Shown here one piece after another: positions 14,855 through 25,084 of a stretch of 64,000 bases of DNA. The stretch is from an uncultured Faecalibaculum sp. (lineage in GTDB: Bacteria; Bacillota_I; Bacilli_A; Erysipelotrichales; Erysipelotrichaceae), in contig NZ_CAJUPA010000007.1 in NCBI RefSeq assembly GCF_910588395.1, positions 6,179 to 70,178 of the forward strand, written 5' to 3'. The stretch's first letter is position 1; each line of letters opens with the position of its first letter. The notes under the pieces are model-generated. The model saw only the letters and a program-made list of their open reading frames with translations, did no database searches and was not told the DNA's origin. The translations under genes were made by a program, and so were the position numbers.

Positions 14855-15553
14855 TTATGCCTCCTGTGCGGTATCTGCCGATTCCCGCACCATTTTGTAT
14901 CCTACACCAAAGCTCGTTTCGATGAACCTGTGATTCAGCTTTTTGCGCAGCATTGTCATGTACACCCGCAGGTTGGTCATGTCGGAGTTCCAGGTGCTGT
15001 TCCAGATCTGGGTGGTGAGATAGTTGCGGGTGAGCACTTTTCCCAGGTTCCGGGAAAACAGCACGAGGATTCTGTACTCCATGGGAGTCAGATGCAGCAG
15101 CTGGCCGTCCAGACGGACTTCCTGTTCATCATACCGGATTTCCAGGCCGCCGTTTCGGAAAACCGCCGCTTCCGGCAGTGTCCCTGTCTGGTCCAGCCGC
15201 CGGCAGATCACCCGGATGCGGGCCAGCAGTTCGTCCACGGAAAACGGTTTGGCCAGGTAGTCGTCGGCTCCCAGGTCCAGGGCCTGGATCTTGTCTGCGG
15301 GTTCGCTGCGGGCGGACAGCACCAGGATCGGTGCCTGGGAAAAGCTCCGGATTTTCCGGATCACCTCCAGTCCGTCCGCATCCGGCAGACCCAGGTCCAG
15401 CACCACCAGATCCGGTTTGTCGCTTAAAAACCGCGTCAGTGCTTCCTTCGCGGTTTTGGCCTGGATCAGCGGATAGTCCGAGATTTCGAACATCGTCCGC
15501 AGCAGGCTTGTCATCTGCAGGTCATCTTCCACACTCAGTATCAATGGTTTCAT
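14855..15553 (-). CDS. kdpE: Response regulator KdpE
   Basis: A 232-residue OmpR-type regulator. The receiver domain has the acidic pocket VEDD (8-11), phospho-acceptor Asp53 in VVLDLGLPD, and Lys in YLAKPF; the C-terminal winged helix ends ETSFGVGYKM. It activates kdp transcription when potassium is limiting. ATG 15553 follows AGGAGAG and lies inside kdpD, overlapping it by 32 bases, as in many kdpDE pairs. Confidence 0.93.
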   Translation of the reverse strand: MKPLILSVEDDLQMTSLLRTMFEISDYPLIQAKTAKEALTRFLSDKPDLVVLDLGLPDADGLEVIRKIRSFSQAPILVLSARSEPADKIQALDLGADDYLAKPFSVDELLARIRVICRRLDQTGTLPEAAVFRNGGLEIRYDEQEVRLDGQLLHLTPMEYRILVLFSRNLGKVLTRNYLTTQIWNSTWNSDMTNLRVYMTMLRKKLNHRFIETSFGVGYKMVRESADTAQEA

Positions 15554-18164
15554 CCGTCTCTCCTGAACAGGGCAGCTCGATATGGAAACAGGCGCCGGGG
15601 TGTCCGTCCCTGTATTCAATGCTTCCCTGATGGGCCAGGACAATGCTGTGCACCAGCGACAGTCCCAGTCCCATGCTTCTGTAACTGTCCGATATTGTAG
15701 AGGATTTCGGGACAAAAGGCTCAAAGAGATGCTCCCGGACCTGCTGACATACCCCCGGGCCGTTGTCGCAGACATCCAGAATCACCCGGTCCTGGTCCCT
15801 TGTCCCCTGTATCCGCAGCGTGGTTCCCTTCGGCGTGTGGGCCACGGTGTTGCCAATGAGATTCACGAACATCTGCACCAGCAGCTGGCCGTCAAAGGAT
15901 CCGGCACAATCCGGCGCCACGTCCACCTCCACCGGATGCTGGCGGCGTTGGGCTGCGGTGTGAAACAGTGCCTGTTCCACGGCTTCCTCCACCTCCAGAT
16001 ACTGGCGGTTCAGCCGGAGGGTCTCGTCATCCAGCCGGGTCAGGGACAGCAGGTTTTCCACCGTGTCCCGGAGCCAGCGGGCGTCCTGGCTGATGGCTGC
16101 AGCCAGTTTGTGCTGCTGCTGCGGTGTGCAGGAAGACCGGGTGAGCAGATCTGCACTGGCGCTGATGGTGGTCAGCGGTGTCCGCAGGTCATGGGAGATG
16201 GAGCGAAGCAGCGAGGTCTTCATCTGCTGGTGCTGGGCGTGCAGGGCTTCCCGTTCCTTCTGTCTGGCGTTTTCATTGTTTTCCAGCGCCAGGGCTGCCT
16301 GTCCCAGCAGGGACAGCACCACCACATTTTCCGGGGTGCTCAGCCCACTGCCCTCCAGGTCGATGCCCAGGACACCGAAGATGTTGTGCCGGTGCCGCAC
16401 AGCCAGATACAGCCCCCGGGCGGCGCTCAGGGTGTCGGTGGAGGCCCCGGCCCGCCGGTTGTTTTTCAGCGTCCAGAGCGCCACTGCCTGTTCCCGGGTT
16501 CCAAGAAAGGGATCTGTATGCCCGGAATACACCGGCTTGCCCAGAGAACCGGCTTTGTTCTGATAGAACACCACACTGCGTCCCAGATACTCTGCGATCC
16601 GCCGGGTGATGTAGGTACAGATTTCTTCGTCTTCTTCCAGCGCCTGCAGACTCTGGCTGGCTTCATAGAGCAGGGCGCTCTGGGCTGCCGCGGCGCTGGA
16701 GGCCCGGGCCTGCTGGCGCAGCCGGATGGCCTGGCGGCTGACCACCAGGGAGATCACCAGCATGGCCGCGAAGGCCACCAGGTACCCCTTGTCAAACATC
16801 ACCAGAGACAGCACGGGACTGGTGAACCGGTATCCGAACAGCAGGATGCACAGAAACCAGGTCAGCACCGCCTGCCACATCTTCCGGGCGCACAGGGCCC
16901 CGATGAGGCTGGCAAAGATGAAAATGGCCATGATGTTGGGCTGGGAAAATCCCAGCTTTCTGGCTGCCAGTGCCACAGCAAAGGCCCCGGCTGTCACCAG
17001 CAGCTGCAGGATCAGACCGGCGGCATCCTGTCCGGTCCCGAAAACCCGGTGGATCCAGGAAGGATTCTTCTTCCGTGACCTGGCGCTTTCCGGATCCGGG
17101 ATGATGAAAATTTCCGATTCCGGAGCGCTGGCTGCCAGTTTCTGGGCAAAGGACGCCGGACCGAAGGCGCTTTTCCGCCCCCGGCGGCCAATGACGATTT
17201 TCGTCACATGGGTCTGCCGGGCAAAGGCGCCGATTTCCGCAGCCACATCCGATCCCCAGGCAGATTCAATGGAAGCCCCCAGCCGGTTGGCCAGCCGCAG
17301 GTTTTCCTGAAGCCGGGCGCTGTCTTCCTCTTCCATGTCCTGATCCGCGCCGGTCTGAATGTACAAAGCGGAAAACCGCGCATCAAAGGCGAATGCCATC
17401 CTGGCGGCTGACCGGATGATCCGGGCATTGGAGGGAGACGGAGACAGACACACCAGCACGTGATCCCGGGCGTGGGTTTCCGGGGCGATCCGGTTGAGGC
17501 GGTCAGCGCAGCGCCGCATGGCGATTTCCCGCAGGGCCAGCAGATTGTCCCGGGTGAAGAAGTTCTTTGCCGCCAGACCGGCCTGATCTGCGTGATAGAT
17601 CTTCCCTTCCCGCAGGCGGTCCAGCAGTTCCGTCACTTCGATGTCAATGAGCTCGATTTCATCCGCCATGTCAAATACATCATCCGGAATGCGCTCCTGC
17701 ACCAGGATCCCGGTGATCGCTGCCACCTGGTCGTTGAGACTTTCCAGATGCTGTACGTTCAGGGTGGTATACACATCAATTCCGTGAACCAGCAGTTCCT
17801 GAATGTCCCGGTACCGCCGGGTATGGCGGCAGCCCGTGGCATTGGTGTGGGCCAGTTCATCCACCAGGGCAATCCGCGGGGCTCTGGCAATCACCGCATC
17901 GGTGTCCATTTCCCGCAGCCGGAGTCCCCGGTAGTCCAGAACTTTGCAGTCCACCTGTTCCAGACCCCGGGCTTTCGCTGCGGTCTCCGGCCGGTCATGG
18001 GGTTCCAGATACCCGATCACCACATCCGCGCCTTTGTCCGCCGCGGCTTTTCCCGCCTCCAGCATGGCCCAGGTTTTCCCGGTGCCGGCGGCATACCCGA
18101 AAAAGATCTTCAGCCGGCCCCGTCGGGTGGCGGGGTCCGGTGTGTTTCTGTGCACTTCAGCCAT
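15522..18164 (-). CDS. kdpD: Sensor histidine kinase KdpD
   Basis: An 880-residue kinase. It has the KdpD N-terminal domain with a Walker A-like GYAAGTGKT at residues 23-31, a universal-stress-like domain (HVLVCLSPSPSNARIIR), four membrane helices of the DUF4118 type (about 375-470), a GAF-like part, and the kinase core with H-box SISHDLRTPL and G-boxes DNGPGV and GLGLSLV. It senses potassium or turgor and phosphorylates KdpE. The gene follows kdpC after a 54-bp gap containing a hairpin. Confidence 0.95.
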   Translation of the reverse strand: MAEVHRNTPDPATRRGRLKIFFGYAAGTGKTWAMLEAGKAAADKGADVVIGYLEPHDRPETAAKARGLEQVDCKVLDYRGLRLREMDTDAVIARAPRIALVDELAHTNATGCRHTRRYRDIQELLVHGIDVYTTLNVQHLESLNDQVAAITGILVQERIPDDVFDMADEIELIDIEVTELLDRLREGKIYHADQAGLAAKNFFTRDNLLALREIAMRRCADRLNRIAPETHARDHVLVCLSPSPSNARIIRSAARMAFAFDARFSALYIQTGADQDMEEEDSARLQENLRLANRLGASIESAWGSDVAAEIGAFARQTHVTKIVIGRRGRKSAFGPASFAQKLAASAPESEIFIIPDPESARSRKKNPSWIHRVFGTGQDAAGLILQLLVTAGAFAVALAARKLGFSQPNIMAIFIFASLIGALCARKMWQAVLTWFLCILLFGYRFTSPVLSLVMFDKGYLVAFAAMLVISLVVSRQAIRLRQQARASSAAAAQSALLYEASQSLQALEEDEEICTYITRRIAEYLGRSVVFYQNKAGSLGKPVYSGHTDPFLGTREQAVALWTLKNNRRAGASTDTLSAARGLYLAVRHRHNIFGVLGIDLEGSGLSTPENVVVLSLLGQAALALENNENARQKEREALHAQHQQMKTSLLRSISHDLRTPLTTISASADLLTRSSCTPQQQHKLAAAISQDARWLRDTVENLLSLTRLDDETLRLNRQYLEVEEAVEQALFHTAAQRRQHPVEVDVAPDCAGSFDGQLLVQMFVNLIGNTVAHTPKGTTLRIQGTRDQDRVILDVCDNGPGVCQQVREHLFEPFVPKSSTISDSYRSMGLGLSLVHSIVLAHQGSIEYRDGHPGACFHIELPCSGETDETIDTECGR

Positions 18165-18181
18165 AATTTCATCCTATCACA

Positions 18182-18213
18182 AGAGCTCTGCCATCCTGAG
18201 ACAGCAGAGCTCT
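18182..18213 (-). terminator. Hairpin between kdpC and kdpD
   Basis: AGAGCTCTGC and GCAGAGCTCT form a perfect 10-bp stem. The T tract after it is poor (TTGTGATAGG), so it more likely attenuates than ends transcription and would lower kdpDE relative to kdpABC. Confidence 0.5.
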
Positions 18214-18218
18214 GTTCG

Positions 18219-18800
18219 TTACCGCGCCTGGTCCAGCGCCATGTTGACCCGCAGCACATTCACTGTAGGGGCTGCAAGCATCCCGGGATTCTGCGCCGCC
18301 CGGATGATTTCCTCCACCCGGGTTTCGTCAAGTCCCGTTTCCCGGGCCAGCCGTGGGACCTGCCACAAAGCTGCATCCAGGGAAAGATCCGGATCGCAGC
18401 CGGAAGCGGACCAGGTCACCAGTTCATCGGGAACATCCCCTTCGGCCTCCGGACTGGCTGCCTGCACCTTCCGGATTTCGGCGTCCCTGGCTGCCTGATA
18501 TGCCGGATCCTGCACATCATGGCTGGCGGGAACACCCACCACATACCAGGTGCCATCTTCCTTCTGCGCTGTCTGCAGCTTCTGCAGGCGCCCCCAGAGA
18601 TGACCTGCCGACCGGTCAGCGGTTCCCGCCAGGGTGCTGACCTGACCCGCAGCGGTCTCTGTCATGGAGCCATCCGCCTGCACCGGAAAGCACAGCCGGC
18701 TGATGCCCAGTACCGCGAAAGAGTACAGTCCCCCGCAGACCACCAGACACAGAGCCAGAAACTTCAGGCTGTCCGCAGCCTGTCTTGCATGCTGTTTCAT
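18219..18800 (-). CDS. kdpC: Potassium-transporting ATPase subunit KdpC
   Basis: A 193-residue single-pass protein that stabilises the KdpFABC pump. After the N-terminal membrane segment come FPVQADGS, HLWGRLQ and the C-terminal DELVTWSASGCDPDLSLDAALWQVPRLA and NVLRVNMALD motifs typical of Gram-positive KdpC. The block usually reading GSALIGQ is changed here to an alanine/threonine-rich stretch. ATG 18800 follows AGGAGG and lies 12 bp after kdpB. Confidence 0.93.
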   Translation of the reverse strand: MKQHARQAADSLKFLALCLVVCGGLYSFAVLGISRLCFPVQADGSMTETAAGQVSTLAGTADRSAGHLWGRLQKLQTAQKEDGTWYVVGVPASHDVQDPAYQAARDAEIRKVQAASPEAEGDVPDELVTWSASGCDPDLSLDAALWQVPRLARETGLDETRVEEIIRAAQNPGMLAAPTVNVLRVNMALDQAR

Positions 18801-18812
18801 TGTACAGACCTC

Positions 18813-20849
18813 CTATATCAGCAGACTGATGACCATGTCGATCAGCTTGATGCACACAAAGGGCGTCACGATGCCGCCGCATCCGTAAATCAGCAGGTTC
18901 CGGGACAGCAGCTTTCCCGCCGGCAGTTCCCGGTACTTCACGCCTTTGAGCGCCAGGGGGATCAGTGCCACGATGATCAGCGCGTTGAAGATCACCGCGG
19001 ACAGAATCGCCGACTCGGCCGAGTGCAGGTGCATGATGTTCAGCACCTCCAGACCGGGATACAGCACCGTGAACAGCGCCGGAATGATGGCGAAATACTT
19101 CGCGGCGTCATTGGCAATGGAGAACGTGGTCAGGGCTCCCCGGGTCATGAGCAGCTGCTTGCCGATGCGCACAATCTGAATCAGCTTCGTGGGAGAAGAG
19201 TCCAGGTCCACCATGTTGCCGGCTTCCTTGGCCGCCTGGGTACCGGTGTTCATGGCCACCGCCACATCCGCCTGGGCCAGTGCCGGGGCATCGTTGGTGC
19301 CGTCTCCGGTCATGGCCACCAGATGACCGTTTTTCTGATACTCCCGGATCATGTCCAGCTTGCCCTGGGGCGTGGCCTCCGCCAGGAAGTCATCCACGCC
19401 GGCTTCTGCCGCAATGGCTGCAGCAGTCAGCGGGTTGTCCCCGGTGATCATGATCGTTTTGATGCCCATGCGGCGCATATCCGCGAATTTCTCCTGAACA
19501 CCCTGCTTGATGATGTCCTTGAGATGAATCACGCCCAGGATCTGGTCGTTCTGCAGCACCACCAGCGGCGTGCCGCCGGATCTGGCAATGTCTTCCACAA
19601 TCGCATCGCAGTCAGCCGGCCACTCCACCTGCTGCACCCGGGCAAAGCTCTTCACCGAATCCGCCGCGCCCTTGCGGACCGACTGCCCCTGGAAGATGAC
19701 CCCGCTCATGCGGGTTGCCGCGGTGAAGGGAATGAATTCCATGGAGGGATCCGCCGCCAGCTCGATGCCGAACTGCTCCCTGGCCAGCTGCAGCACGCTG
19801 CGCCCCTCGGGGGTTTCATCCGCCAGGGAAGACAGCACCGCCGCATAGGCCAGATCCCGCTGACTGACCCCTTTCACCGGCAGAAACGCGGCTGCCTGGC
19901 GGTTGCCCAGGGTTATGGTGCCGGTCTTGTCCAGCAGCAGCACATCCACATCCCCGGCGGCTTCAATGGCACGCCCGGACATCGCCAGCACGTTTTCCTG
20001 ATTCAGCCGGCTCATCCCCGCAATGCCAATGGCCGACAGCAGCGCACCGATGGTGGTGGGGGCCAGACACACCAGCAGCGCCAGCAGCGTGGTGATGGAG
20101 GTGGGATTGGCCACACCCTGTTCCCTGGAGGCAAACGCCGAATAGCAGTACAGGGAAATGGTCACCAGCACGAAGATCACCGTCAGGGCGATCAGAAAGA
20201 TCTGCAGGGCGATTTCATTGGGGGTCTTCTTCCGGGCAGCGCCCTCCACCACGGCAATCATCTTGTCCAGAAATCCCTTCCCCGGTTCCGCCGTCACGGA
20301 TACCACAATGACATCCGACAGCACGGTGGTGCCGCCGGTCACCGCACACCGGTCGCCCCCGGCTTCCCGGATCACCGGTGCGGATTCCCCGGTGATGGCA
20401 CTTTCATCCACAGAGGCAGCCCCGTATATCACATCTCCGTCCGCCGGGATCATGTCCCCGGCCCGGACAACCACCAGATCCCCGGCATGCAGATCCGTGG
20501 AATTCACCACCGTGACCTGCTCCATGGTCTCCAGAGACTCGATGCGGCTGGCTTCAATGTCCTTTTTGGCCTTCCGCAGGGAATCCGCCTGAGCCTTGCC
20601 ACGGCCCTCCGCAATGGCCTCCGCGAAATTCGCGAAGAGGCAGGTGAACCAGAGAATGACAGCCACCGCCAGGGTGTAGCCGGATGCAGCATCCTGCCAC
20701 CCGAACAGTCCCGCCAGCCACAGGCAGGTCACGGCGATCGCCGAAAGATACACCAGAAACATCACCGGGTTCTCCGCCTGGGTTCTGGGGTTCAGTTTTC
20801 GAAACGAGTCCAGAATGGCCCGTCTGATCATGGTTTTGTTCATATGCAT
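18813..20849 (-). CDS. kdpB: Potassium-transporting P-type ATPase subunit KdpB
   Basis: The catalytic subunit of the Kdp pump, about 678 residues. The phosphorylation motif [10 protein letters not shown] is near residue 310, TGES lies in the actuator domain (ITGESAPV), and the hinge [25 protein letters not shown] is intact. I start at ATG 20849; a GTG at 20852 and a second ATG at 20843, the best spaced from GGTG, are alternatives. It begins a few bases after the kdpA stop. Confidence 0.95.
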   Translation of the reverse strand: MHMNKTMIRRAILDSFRKLNPRTQAENPVMFLVYLSAIAVTCLWLAGLFGWQDAASGYTLAVAVILWFTCLFANFAEAIAEGRGKAQADSLRKAKKDIEASRIESLETMEQVTVVNSTDLHAGDLVVVRAGDMIPADGDVIYGAASVDESAITGESAPVIREAGGDRCAVTGGTTVLSDVIVVSVTAEPGKGFLDKMIAVVEGAARKKTPNEIALQIFLIALTVIFVLVTISLYCYSAFASREQGVANPTSITTLLALLVCLAPTTIGALLSAIGIAGMSRLNQENVLAMSGRAIEAAGDVDVLLLDKTGTITLGNRQAAAFLPVKGVSQRDLAYAAVLSSLADETPEGRSVLQLAREQFGIELAADPSMEFIPFTAATRMSGVIFQGQSVRKGAADSVKSFARVQQVEWPADCDAIVEDIARSGGTPLVVLQNDQILGVIHLKDIIKQGVQEKFADMRRMGIKTIMITGDNPLTAAAIAAEAGVDDFLAEATPQGKLDMIREYQKNGHLVAMTGDGTNDAPALAQADVAVAMNTGTQAAKEAGNMVDLDSSPTKLIQIVRIGKQLLMTRGALTTFSIANDAAKYFAIIPALFTVLYPGLEVLNIMHLHSAESAILSAVIFNALIIVALIPLALKGVKYRELPAGKLLSRNLLIYGCGGIVTPFVCIKLIDMVISLLI

Positions 20850-20852
20850 CAC

Positions 20853-22529
20853 CTATCCCAGAAATTCCGCCACAGGCCCCAGCGCCAGTGCCGGGAAAAA
20901 GCTCAGAGCGCCGATCAGCAGCACCACAAGAATCAGCAGAAAGACAAACATTCCGTTGTCGGTTTTCAGTACCCCGCTGTTGTCCGCCAGCGGTTTTTTC
21001 GCCGACAGAGAACCGGCAATGGCCAGGGCACCGGCCATGGGCACAAACCGCGCCGCCAGCATGAGCAGACCCCCCAGACCATTCAGCAGCCAGCCAGCTG
21101 TGCTGTACCCGCCCATGGCACTGCCGTTGTTGGCTCCCATGGAACTCCAGGCATAGAGCAGCTGGGTAAAGCCATGGGCACCGGGATCCAGTCCCTCCAT
21201 GGGACACAGCGCGCTGATGGCGGATCCCGCCAGAATGCACACCGGTGTGGCCAGACAGAGAATCACCGCCCACTTCATCTCCCGGGGCTCGATTTTCTTG
21301 TGCATGAACTCCGGCGTGCGGCCCACCATGAGCCCGGCAATGAACACCGTCAGGATCACAAACGCCAGCATCCCGTACAAGCCGCTGCCCGCACCGCCGA
21401 AAATGACTTCCCCCACCTGCATAAGCACCAGACAGATCATGGAACTGACAGGGTTCATGCTGTTGAGCGCCGAGTTCACCGAACCGCTGGAAGCCGCCGT
21501 GGTGCTCGCCGACCACAGCGCACTGGACGCCACTCCGATCCGGGCTTCCTTTCCTTCCATATCCATCGCCTGCAGTTCGGGTATCATCACCGCGGCAGCT
21601 GCCAGCACAAAGAGAATGAACATCGCCGCAAAAACCGCATATCCCTGCTTCCGGTTCTTTGTCATGAACCCGAAAGAGAAACACAGCGCCATGGGAATCA
21701 GCAGAATGAGCACATTTTCAAGCACATTGGTCAGCGGCGTGGGATTCTCGAAGGGACTCGCGGAATTCGCCGCCGTGATCCCCCCGCCATTGGTACCGCT
21801 CTGCTTGATGGCGATCTGACTCGCCGCCATACCCCCGGGAATCCGCTGCTCCGTGATGATCACCGCATCCTGCACCGGCTTTCCATCCACCAGCACCTGT
21901 CCGTTTTCAATCAGCGCATCCTCCAGAATGCGGCCCTGCGCATCCGCCGCCACCGGCTCGCTCAAAGCGGAATACTGTTCGCTGTTCAGATTCATCGGCA
22001 CACCCTGCTGCGCCAGGATCCCCGACACCAGCAGATTCAGCGGCAGCAGTACGAACAGCAGCGTCCCCAGCATGTCCTGCCAGAAATTGCCCAGCCCGTT
22101 TTTCTGCTTCTGGATCAGTCCCCGGATCAGCGCAAACAGCACGCAGATCCCCATCGCCGTCGACACAAAGTTCTGCACCGTCAGACCAAACGCCTGCGCT
22201 TGCCAGTCCAGAGACAGCACAGGGTCATAGGACTGCCAGTTGGTGTTGGTCACAAAGGAACAGGCTGTGTTGAACGCCACCCAGAACTCCATCCCCTGCG
22301 CCAGCAGGATCACAAGCAGAACCGCAAAGGACACAGCCGCCAGCAATCCCGCCGCCAGCAGGTACTGCTTCCAGTTCATCTCCCTGCTGCTGATGTGCAG
22401 CTTCTTCATCACAAATTCCTCTGTCCGGTTTGCAAACGGGACATCGTGGTTCAGCACTTTTTTGCACCAGAGCCCCAGCGGAACCGCCAGCACCAGTGTC
22501 AGAACCAGAGTCAGTATCGTCAATGACAT
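20853..22529 (-). CDS. kdpA: Potassium-transporting ATPase subunit KdpA
   Basis: A 558-residue channel-like subunit with about ten membrane helices. Selectivity-filter-like segments such as ACSFVTNTNWQSY (near residue 93) and TAASSGSVNSALNSMNP are visible, as is GLMVGRTPEFMHKKIE. ATG 22529 follows AAAAGGAGATGCACGT. It is first in kdpABCDE. No kdpF frame was found upstream. The leader has TTTAACGACTCTTTCACAC on the minus strand, a possible KdpE site, and a TATAAC hexamer. Confidence 0.95.
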   Translation of the reverse strand: MSLTILTLVLTLVLAVPLGLWCKKVLNHDVPFANRTEEFVMKKLHISSREMNWKQYLLAAGLLAAVSFAVLLVILLAQGMEFWVAFNTACSFVTNTNWQSYDPVLSLDWQAQAFGLTVQNFVSTAMGICVLFALIRGLIQKQKNGLGNFWQDMLGTLLFVLLPLNLLVSGILAQQGVPMNLNSEQYSALSEPVAADAQGRILEDALIENGQVLVDGKPVQDAVIITEQRIPGGMAASQIAIKQSGTNGGGITAANSASPFENPTPLTNVLENVLILLIPMALCFSFGFMTKNRKQGYAVFAAMFILFVLAAAAVMIPELQAMDMEGKEARIGVASSALWSASTTAASSGSVNSALNSMNPVSSMICLVLMQVGEVIFGGAGSGLYGMLAFVILTVFIAGLMVGRTPEFMHKKIEPREMKWAVILCLATPVCILAGSAISALCPMEGLDPGAHGFTQLLYAWSSMGANNGSAMGGYSTAGWLLNGLGGLLMLAARFVPMAGALAIAGSLSAKKPLADNSGVLKTDNGMFVFLLILVVLLIGALSFFPALALGPVAEFLG

Positions 22530-22698
22530 ACGTGCATCTCCTTTTCACAGACACGGTTATACCGGAAAAAGTGTGAAAGAGTCGTTAAAGAACGAAGCCG
22601 GCCTGTTAAGATTTCGGAAATCCCCGCAGCTTTCAGACCATGTAACCGCTGATACCGTTTTCCTGCCGATCCAGGCCGTGGCAGGCAGTCTGAAAAAC

Positions 22699-22729
22699 AC
22701 AAAAAAAGTCTGTGCCGCACACACAGACT
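22699..22729 (-). terminator. Terminator after the SemiSWEET gene
   Basis: On the minus strand AGTCTGTG and CACAGACT form a stem followed by seven T residues, isolating the LysR-SemiSWEET pair from kdpA. Confidence 0.85.
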
Positions 22730-22754
22730 GCCATGGGACAGGGGAGGATTCCGC

Positions 22755-23012
22755 CTAAAAACTGGTGATGACCGTGGCTGCCGCCAGGAAAATGCCGGGA
22801 ATGTTGGCAGCGGCGATGGATTTCTGCACAGGTCTTGTCTTCAGGGCGTAGAGAGTCCACAGGATGCAGTTGACCGTAGCCACTGCCGGCTGGATCCAGC
22901 TTCCTTTGTCTCCGTGAAGATTGTTGATGATCTGGGCAATGTAGGATACATACATCAGGATGGACATGGCAGAGCCCACCCATCCAAGGGTCTGAATCTG
23001 TTTCTCGTTCAT
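22755..23012 (-). CDS. SemiSWEET-like sugar transporter
   Basis: An 85-residue protein with three membrane segments (LGWVGSAMSILMYVSYIAQIINN, IQPAVATVNCILWTLYALK, ANIPGIFLAAATVITSF). Length and topology fit the SemiSWEET/PQ-loop family, which works as dimers. ATG 23012 follows AAAGGAAG and overlaps the LysR stop in an ATGA junction, so expression is coupled to that regulator. The substrate is unknown; mono- or disaccharides are typical. Confidence 0.85.
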   Translation of the reverse strand: MNEKQIQTLGWVGSAMSILMYVSYIAQIINNLHGDKGSWIQPAVATVNCILWTLYALKTRPVQKSIAAANIPGIFLAAATVITSF

Positions 23013-23890
23013 GAAGACTTCCTTTCTGCTGCAGGATACACTGCATTCGTTCCAGTCTGATGGTACAGCGTCCCGCACAGATGGTGAAACAGCGCTGCAT
23101 CTTTTTTCTGACACACCAGATAATAGGTGGCCTGCACCTGGGGGTCATCAATGGGCAGATTACACACGTTGTCCGGAATGGTCCAGGGGACCACATTTGT
23201 GGTGAAATACGGAAAGGCCCCCACCAGCGTGGCGGACTGGAAGGCAGCAAAGTCATCGATGGAAGCAAAGTGGGCATCCGCCAGGCGACTGCGCACGAAG
23301 CCATTCCAGAATCCGATGCCGGTATGCAGCAGCAGATTCTGACCGGCAAGATCCGCCAGACGGATACTGTCTTTCTGCGCCAGAGGATGCTGGTTCGGGA
23401 CTGCCAGAAACAGGGTTTCCGTAAACAGCGGCTGGGCCAGATATCCGGCTTCCGGCGGATGATGCAGAATCACCGCCTGCCATCTGCCGCTGTCAAGTCC
23501 CGCTTCCAGATCCCGGTTATCTTCCAGCATCTCCGTGTCCCAGCCCTGCAGATTCTCCTCCGTTTTCAGCTGCCCCGGTTTTTCCAGGTAAAACCGGATC
23601 CCCGGTGCACAGATGCCCAGGCTCCGGCTGGTCTGGCGGATGGCATCCAGAGCTGTCTGCTGCAGATCCGGCAGCTGGCCGGCAAACTCCGCTGCCACCC
23701 GGCCTGCAGGCGACAGGCTGATCCGGTTGTGCCCGGTGCGGATGAACAGACTGACGCCGGTTTCCTCCTCCATTTTCCGCATCATGGCCGACAGGGCCGG
23801 CTGAAAGAGATACATCTCTCTGGCTGTGTTCGTCAGCTTTCCTGTCCGGGAGAACAGCCAGAGCGCTTTCCACTGTCTGGGTTCTATCAT
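23009..23890 (-). CDS. LysR-family transcriptional regulator
   Basis: A 293-residue regulator with an N-terminal winged helix (WLFSRTGKLTNTAREMYLFQPALSAMMRKMEEETGVSLFIRTG) and a type 2 periplasmic-binding-like effector domain. ATG 23890 lacks a clear Shine-Dalgarno. It is transcribed away from the decayed aldo/keto reductase and directly into the SemiSWEET gene. The 70-bp divergent region contains ATTCAGGAT and ATTCAGAAT repeats that could form a LysR box. Confidence 0.87.
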   Translation of the reverse strand: MIEPRQWKALWLFSRTGKLTNTAREMYLFQPALSAMMRKMEEETGVSLFIRTGHNRISLSPAGRVAAEFAGQLPDLQQTALDAIRQTSRSLGICAPGIRFYLEKPGQLKTEENLQGWDTEMLEDNRDLEAGLDSGRWQAVILHHPPEAGYLAQPLFTETLFLAVPNQHPLAQKDSIRLADLAGQNLLLHTGIGFWNGFVRSRLADAHFASIDDFAAFQSATLVGAFPYFTTNVVPWTIPDNVCNLPIDDPQVQATYYLVCQKKDAALFHHLCGTLYHQTGTNAVYPAAERKSS

Positions 23891-23959
23891 GCATTCAGGA
23901 TAAACCAGACTGATAGCACTATTCAGAATCCGTAATGTTGTCCTTCCGATGCCGGGGAT

Positions 23960-24699
23960 ATGCTTTGGGTGCAGGAACGGACTGGCAGACAGATCCGTTC
24001 AAAGGAAAGGCAGGTACATACAAAGGAATATGTGACATTGAACAACGGCGTGAAGATGCCCATGGAAGGCTTCGGGGTATTCCAGGTTCCCGATCCCGCA
24101 CAGTGCGAGCAGGCTGTTTCAGGAGCACTGCAGGCAGGCTGCCGGCTGATTGACACCGTAGCGGCCTACATGAACGAAGAAGCCGTGGGTGCAGCCATCC
24201 GCAAGAGCGGCGTTGACCGGAAGGACATTTTTCTGACCACCAAGCTCTGGGTGCAGGACTTCGGCTACGAACAGGCGAAGAAAGCCATTGAAACATCCAT
24301 GACGAAGCTCGGTGTGGACTATCTGGATCTGCTTCTGATCCACCAGCCGGAGGCACCGAAGACGATGCAGGAATACGGTGTGATACCGGAAGCCTGGGAC
24401 CTTTCGCAGAGGGACAGTTCGGGATTTTCACCAATCCGGTTCTGACGGAGATTGCCAAAGCCCACAACAAGACCACCGGTCAGGTGATCCTTCGCTGGAA
24501 TGTGCAGCGGGGTGTGGTGGTGATCCCGAAATCCGTGCACAAAGAACGGATTGAGGAAAACTTCAACATCTGGGACTTTGAGCTGACCGACGAAGAAATG
24601 AAGACCATATCCAGTCTGGATCTGGGCAAATCCAACATTGTGGATCACAACAGTGTGGATTTCATCAAGATGCTGCACTCCCTGAAAATTCACGACTGA
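23960..24699 (+). pseudogene. Aldo/keto reductase, internally deleted and frameshifted
   Basis: The N-terminal part ([52 protein letters not shown]) is a normal aldo/keto reductase up to about 24346. The text then jumps to [16 protein letters not shown], skipping roughly 60 residues of the barrel, and about 24390 it shifts frame; the last third ([13 protein letters not shown], then VILRWNVQRGVVVIPKSVHKERIEENF) is intact in another frame to 24699. A functional protein is very unlikely. The original start may be GTG 24032 behind AAAGGA. The catalytic Tyr is retained in AAYMNE. Confidence 0.85.
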
Positions 24700-25044
24700 C
24701 GGCAGAAAAAACTTCCCGGCATTCTTTCCGTCTTTCGACCTCATCCTATTCGCATGCCTGCCAATAGAAAAGGCCAGGAACATGCTGCTCCCGACCATAA
24801 CAGTCACTGAAAGCCACCCTTGCATTCCGGGAATGTCCTGTTGTTTTATGCTTCCAGATTCAGCTGTAATAACCAGGTGAATGTTCCTGGTTTCAGGATA
24901 CGAAAAACCGGTCTGACTGACTGCTGCCCGTCGGGAAAAACCGGTTTCTTCGATGGTTCCCCAGCTTGTTTCTCTCTGCTCATTCATGGCATCAACGCAC
25001 CGTCGAAGCCCTGATTGCCATCAACTGGAAAAGCCAAAATATGT
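24700..25044. other. Intergenic region before the tRNA-Leu pair
   Basis: About 345 bp without a supportable gene. CCAGGAACAT (about 24774) and ATGTTCCTGG (about 24880) form a long-range inverted repeat; AAACCGGT is repeated nearby. Nothing else was seen. Confidence 0.5.
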
Positions 25045-25075
25045 GAAAAAACCGGAACCCATAAGATTCCGGTTT
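25045..25075 (-). terminator. Terminator of the tRNA-Leu pair
   Basis: On the minus strand AAACCGGAA and TTCCGGTTT form a 9-bp stem followed by TTT, just behind tRNA-Leu(CAG). Confidence 0.85.
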
Positions 25076-25084
25076 GCTTTCAAA

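Noticed and set aside
17460..22526. A 1688-codon open frame on the plus strand
   Set aside because: It is antisense to kdpD, kdpC, kdpB and kdpA, is His/Gln/Arg-rich and has no domain; it is a by-product of GC-rich codon use.
22530..22700. kdpF
   Set aside because: No short hydrophobic frame with a ribosome site was found before kdpA.
24484..24699. Separate 71-aa gene
   Set aside because: It is the C-terminal third of the broken aldo/keto reductase.
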